Part shown: piece after piece, positions 5,767-7,833 of the stretch
Layout of the letters: every line of letters begins with the position of its first letter
Numbering within the stretch: the first letter of the stretch is position 1
Source of the DNA: an uncultured Brevundimonas sp.
Lineage (GTDB): Bacteria > Pseudomonadota > Alphaproteobacteria > Caulobacterales > Caulobacteraceae
Reading direction: 5' to 3'
DNA: 7,833 nt
Assembly: GCA_946885435.1 (NCBI GenBank)
Contig: CAMPGL010000101.1
Coordinates: 1-7,833, forward strand
Notes under the pieces: model-generated
Seen by the model: the letters and a program-made list of their open reading frames with translations, nothing else
The model's database searches: none
Told to the model about the DNA's origin: nothing
Translations under genes and position numbers: made by a program

Positions 5767-7692
5767 TCAGAACCGCGCCGTCACGGTGGCGAAGACGCTG
5801 CGACCGAAGGCCCGGCGACGGTTGTCATAGGTCTCCACGCGCTCGTCCGTCAGCAGGTCCCGGCCCGAGATCGACAGCTCGACCTGGTCGTTCACCTCCC
5901 AGCCCAGCCGCAGGTCGAGATCGACGTACTCCTCGACCGTGATCAGGTCGCCGACCGCGCGCAGCGAGGCGTCGAACTCCAGCCGGTCGGTCAGGTCCGC
6001 CTGCGACCGCAGCAGGACCTGATAGTCCGGATCCTGGCCTTGCGAGATCACGCCGGTGATATCCGTCCCGGGGGGAGCCGAGATGTCCTTCTCCAGCGTC
6101 TGAACGCCCAGGCTCAGCCGCCAGCGCGGGTTTACCTGCCAGGCGCCCCAGGCCTCCACGCCCCAGGTCTCGCCCTCGCCGTTGTTGGTGAAGTGCAGTG
6201 GCAGCAGCGTCACCGGCGTGAACGAGACGGTCCGGAGTTGGTCGTACACATTGTAGAAGGCCGTGACCGAGAAGCTCAGGTTCGGCCTGGGCGCGGCGCG
6301 ATAGCCGACCTCGTAGGCCGTTAGTAGTTCGGACTGGAAGTCGCGCGGCTCCAGGAAGCCGGGCGCGGTCAGTCCGCGCTCGATCCGGTTCGGGGTCCGC
6401 GTCGCGCGCGACACCGCGCCCCACAGCAGCCCGCCGCCCGGCCGGCTCCACGCGAGCCGCACGCTCGGCAGCCATTCCTGGCCCGAGAAGCTGTTGTCCT
6501 CGAACTTGACCCCGAGCGTCAGGGTGAGGTCGGAGGTCAGACCGATCTGATCCTGCACGAACAGGTTCGTAAGCTGGATGGTCTCTTCTTCCGGCACGAT
6601 GAAGGAGCCGTAGATCGGATTGGTCCTCAGCTCCGAGGAGATCCAGCGGTAGCCGCCACCGAACACCAGCTGGTGCCGCTCGCCGAGGAGCCGCGCGTGC
6701 TGCGCGTGGAAATCCGCGGTCTGGACCGTCTCGTCGAAGGCGAAACCAACGCGATGGTTGTGGTCGACGTAGGCCTGGACCTGCGTCTCGCCGCCCGCCA
6801 TCGGCCGCGTCCACCGCCCGAGCAGGTGCCCGCCGCTGACATCGATCCGGCTGCCCGAATAGTCGTCATCCTCGGCGGTGTTGATGTCCCACGCGACGCC
6901 CTGGACGACGAAGTCAGACAGCCCGGCCGTCCAGTCGGTGCGGAACCCGGCCCGGACGCCCGAAATCGCGTCCGTCGCGTCGCCGCCCGTCGGCCGGAAG
7001 GTGTCGTCGCGCGAAAACCCGGTGACGAAGGCCCGCCAGGCGCCGTTCTCGAAGTCACCACCGTGGCGGAAGGCGAAACGGGAATCCTCGTCGCCGACGC
7101 TGACCGACGCCAGCGAGCCCTGGGTGTCGCCCGCTGAGCGGGTGATGATGTTGATGATGCCGTTGACGGCGTTGGCGCCCCACAGGGTGCCGCCGGGCCC
7201 GCTGATCACCTCGATCCGCTCGATGTCCTCGAGCATGACGTTCAGGCTGTCCCAGAACACGCCGGAATGCAGGGGCGAATAGACGCTGCGTCCGTCGATC
7301 AGGACCAGCAGCTTGTTCGACGTCTCGAAGCCGTTGAAGCCGCGCGCGGTGATGGCGTACTCGCCCGCGTTCATCCGCTGGACCTGAAGGTTCGGCGCCA
7401 GGCGCAGGACATCCGGCAGGCTCGGCGCGCCCGAGCGCCGGATGTCCTCGGCCGTGATCACGAACACCGAGGCCGCCGCCTGCGAGACCGGCTCGGCCCG
7501 CCGCGACACCGAGGTGATCTCCACCTGCGCCAGTTCCTCTAGCGACAGCTCGCTGAGATCCGGGCCCTGGAACTCCATGCCCTGGGCGCCTTGGCCCTCG
7601 CTGCCGTCCGCGGCCGTCACCGGAGCCGCCGCGAGCAGCGCACCCGTCAGTCCGAAGGCGAAACACACCCGCCTTCCCACACCTGAGATCAT
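5767..7692 (-). CDS. TonB-dependent outer-membrane receptor
   Basis: A 641-residue outer-membrane beta-barrel receptor. Residues 1-27 form a signal peptide ending Pro-Val-Thr-Ala. A short mature N-terminus follows with Leu-Ser-Leu-Glu-Glu-Leu-Ala-Gln-Val-Glu-Ile-Thr-Ser-Val-Ser (49-63), whose Glu-Ile-Thr-Ser-Val stretch probably serves as the TonB box. The plug domain (about 66-188) includes an Ala-x-Arg-Gly-Phe motif, Leu-Val-Leu-Ile-Asp-Gly-Arg and Ile-Glu-Val-Ile-Ser-Gly-Pro-Gly. The rest is barrel strands, ending in Thr-Ala-Arg-Phe with the C-terminal aromatic used for barrel assembly. There is no N-terminal STN signalling domain of the FecA type. The start is ATG 7692: GGGGAGGA lies 8 nt upstream, a signal peptide follows at once, and the longer reading frame would run into tRNA-His. 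It is the first gene of the YfiR/kinase operon. The ligand cannot be read from sequence; an iron complex or another small nutrient is possible. Tandem rare CTA leucine codons occur at 6322-6327. Confidence 0.95.
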   Translation of the reverse strand: MISGVGRRVCFAFGLTGALLAAAPVTAADGSEGQGAQGMEFQGPDLSELSLEELAQVEITSVSRRAEPVSQAAASVFVITAEDIRRSGAPSLPDVLRLAPNLQVQRMNAGEYAITARGFNGFETSNKLLVLIDGRSVYSPLHSGVFWDSLNVMLEDIERIEVISGPGGTLWGANAVNGIINIITRSAGDTQGSLASVSVGDEDSRFAFRHGGDFENGAWRAFVTGFSRDDTFRPTGGDATDAISGVRAGFRTDWTAGLSDFVVQGVAWDINTAEDDDYSGSRIDVSGGHLLGRWTRPMAGGETQVQAYVDHNHRVGFAFDETVQTADFHAQHARLLGERHQLVFGGGYRWISSELRTNPIYGSFIVPEEETIQLTNLFVQDQIGLTSDLTLTLGVKFEDNSFSGQEWLPSVRLAWSRPGGGLLWGAVSRATRTPNRIERGLTAPGFLEPRDFQSELLTAYEVGYRAAPRPNLSFSVTAFYNVYDQLRTVSFTPVTLLPLHFTNNGEGETWGVEAWGAWQVNPRWRLSLGVQTLEKDISAPPGTDITGVISQGQDPDYQVLLRSQADLTDRLEFDASLRAVGDLITVEEYVDLDLRLGWEVNDQVELSISGRDLLTDERVETYDNRRRAFGRSVFATVTARF

Positions 7693-7700
7693 GAGAATGA

Positions 7701-7708
7701 TCCTCCCC
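7701..7708 (-). promoter_or_regulatory. Ribosome binding site of the TonB-dependent receptor gene
   Basis: GGGGAGGA on the minus strand, ending 8 nt before ATG 7692. This is the strongest Shine-Dalgarno in the operon and fixes the receptor start, ruling out the 44-residue upstream extension of the open frame. Confidence 0.8.
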
Positions 7709-7718
7709 GATATGCGGC

Positions 7719-7743
7719 AACGCCTAGCTTGACGGTGGGTTCC
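7719..7743 (-). promoter_or_regulatory. EcfG/SigT-type general stress promoter for the receptor-YfiR-kinase operon
   Basis: On the minus strand GGAAC (7739-7743), exactly 16 bp of spacer, then CGTT (7719-7722). This is a full match to the alphaproteobacterial general stress response consensus (GGAAC, 16-17 bp, CGTT) recognised by EcfG-family sigma factors such as SigT of Caulobacter. The position is right: transcription would start near 7710-7713, leaving a leader of about 20 nt that contains the ribosome binding site before ATG 7692. No convincing housekeeping -35/-10 pair was found between the tRNA and the receptor. The match and spacing are seen directly; sigma-factor use is inferred. Confidence 0.7.
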
Positions 7744-7746
7744 GGG

Positions 7747-7764
7747 GAGAGGTCCGGACCGCTC
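7747..7764 (-). repeat. Palindrome between tRNA-His and the stress promoter
   Basis: A perfect 10-bp palindrome GGTCCGGACC (7751-7760) extends outward by three matching bases on each side after one mismatch (GAG and CTC), which could fold as a 7-position stem with loop CCGG. It lies 3 bp upstream of the -35 element and 15 bp after the tRNA 3' end. It may be a weak transcription end for the tRNA, although no T-run follows on the minus strand, or an operator for the receptor operon. Confidence 0.35.
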
Positions 7765-7779
7765 GCTATGCCGAAAGAA

Positions 7780-7833
7780 TGGTACCGCCCTCCCGGATCG
7801 AACGGGAGACCTCCAGAGCCACAATCTGGCGCT
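7780..7833 (-). tRNA. tRNA-His (anticodon GTG), 3' part; 5' end outside window
   Basis: The minus strand folds as the 3' 54 nt of a tRNA. The anticodon stem CCAGA/TCTGG (7825-7829 with 7813-7817) closes the 7-nt loop TTGTGGC, giving anticodon GTG (7820-7822), which reads histidine CAC/CAU codons. A 5-nt variable loop AGGTC follows, then the T stem TCCCG/CGGGA around the canonical T loop TTCGATC (7796-7802), the 3' acceptor strand GGGCGGT (7784-7790), discriminator A73 (7783) and an encoded CCA (7780-7782). The acceptor 5' strand and most of the D arm are beyond the window edge. Most bacterial tRNA-His have C73 pairing with an extra G-1; A73 is the known alphaproteobacterial exception. G-1 itself cannot be checked here. 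Confidence 0.93.

Noticed and set aside
7729..7734. TTGACG on the plus strand as a -35 box for rightward transcription
   Set aside because: No -10-like sequence follows at a usual distance, it points into the tRNA-His gene from the wrong side, and it lies inside the spacer of the better supported minus-strand promoter.
7693..7824. N-terminal extension of the TonB receptor up to 7824
   Set aside because: It would run through the tRNA-His gene and place a non-exported segment before an obvious signal peptide; ATG 7692 has a strong ribosome site.
7790..7829. Two inverted repeats with 7-nt spacers that first looked like tandem operators
   Set aside because: They are the T arm and the anticodon arm of tRNA-His; both loops, the variable loop, the acceptor strand and CCA fit.
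1..7833. Mobile elements, CRISPR arrays, integrase or attachment repeats, including at the tRNA 3' end
   Set aside because: No transposase or integrase coding sequence, no direct repeat of the tRNA end and no spaced repeats were seen by eye; the gene content looks like ordinary chromosome.

Overview
The window is a compact, GC-rich bacterial segment with no large gaps. It reads as Alphaproteobacteria, probably Caulobacterales (a Brevundimonas- or Caulobacter-like organism); this placement is an inference. It rests on three points. GTG starts and strongly GC-biased third codon positions are common. A tRNA-His carries A at discriminator position 73, a known alphaproteobacterial peculiarity. One promoter matches the alphaproteobacterial EcfG/SigT general-stress consensus exactly (GGAAC-N16-CGTT), and another resembles the Caulobacter housekeeping consensus.

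Layout from left to right. Positions 1-462 (+) hold the C-terminal part of a TonB-family protein cut by the window edge. Everything else is on the minus strand and is best read from right to left. The right edge holds the 3' two thirds of a tRNA-His gene (7780-7833). Next come a hairpin-like palindrome and the EcfG-type promoter (7719-7743). They precede a tightly packed three-gene operon: a TonB-dependent outer-membrane receptor (5767-7692), a periplasmic YfiR-family protein (5205-5762, 4 bp gap) and a membrane hybrid histidine kinase (3454-5205, TGATG stop/start overlap). After a 136-bp gap with its own promoter candidate come GTP-dependent PEP carboxykinase (1455-3317) and a ThiO-like FAD amino-acid oxidase (446-1438). 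The oxidase overlaps the tail of the TonB gene by 17 bp in convergent orientation.

The most interesting unit is the receptor-YfiR-kinase operon. In Pseudomonas, the known YfiBNR system joins an outer-membrane lipoprotein (YfiB), periplasmic YfiR and an inner-membrane CHASE8 diguanylate cyclase (YfiN). Here a TonB-dependent receptor takes the outer-membrane position. A kinase with a CHASE8-like periplasmic domain takes the place of the cyclase. The three products would span the whole envelope, so the operon looks like a trans-envelope signalling relay ending in phosphotransfer instead of c-di-GMP synthesis. A stress-sigma promoter in front would put the relay in the general stress regulon. The ligand and the final output are not visible here.

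The pckG-thiO pair is metabolic (gluconeogenic PEP formation and amine oxidation). It has its own promoter, although read-through from the kinase is possible because no strong terminator is seen between them.
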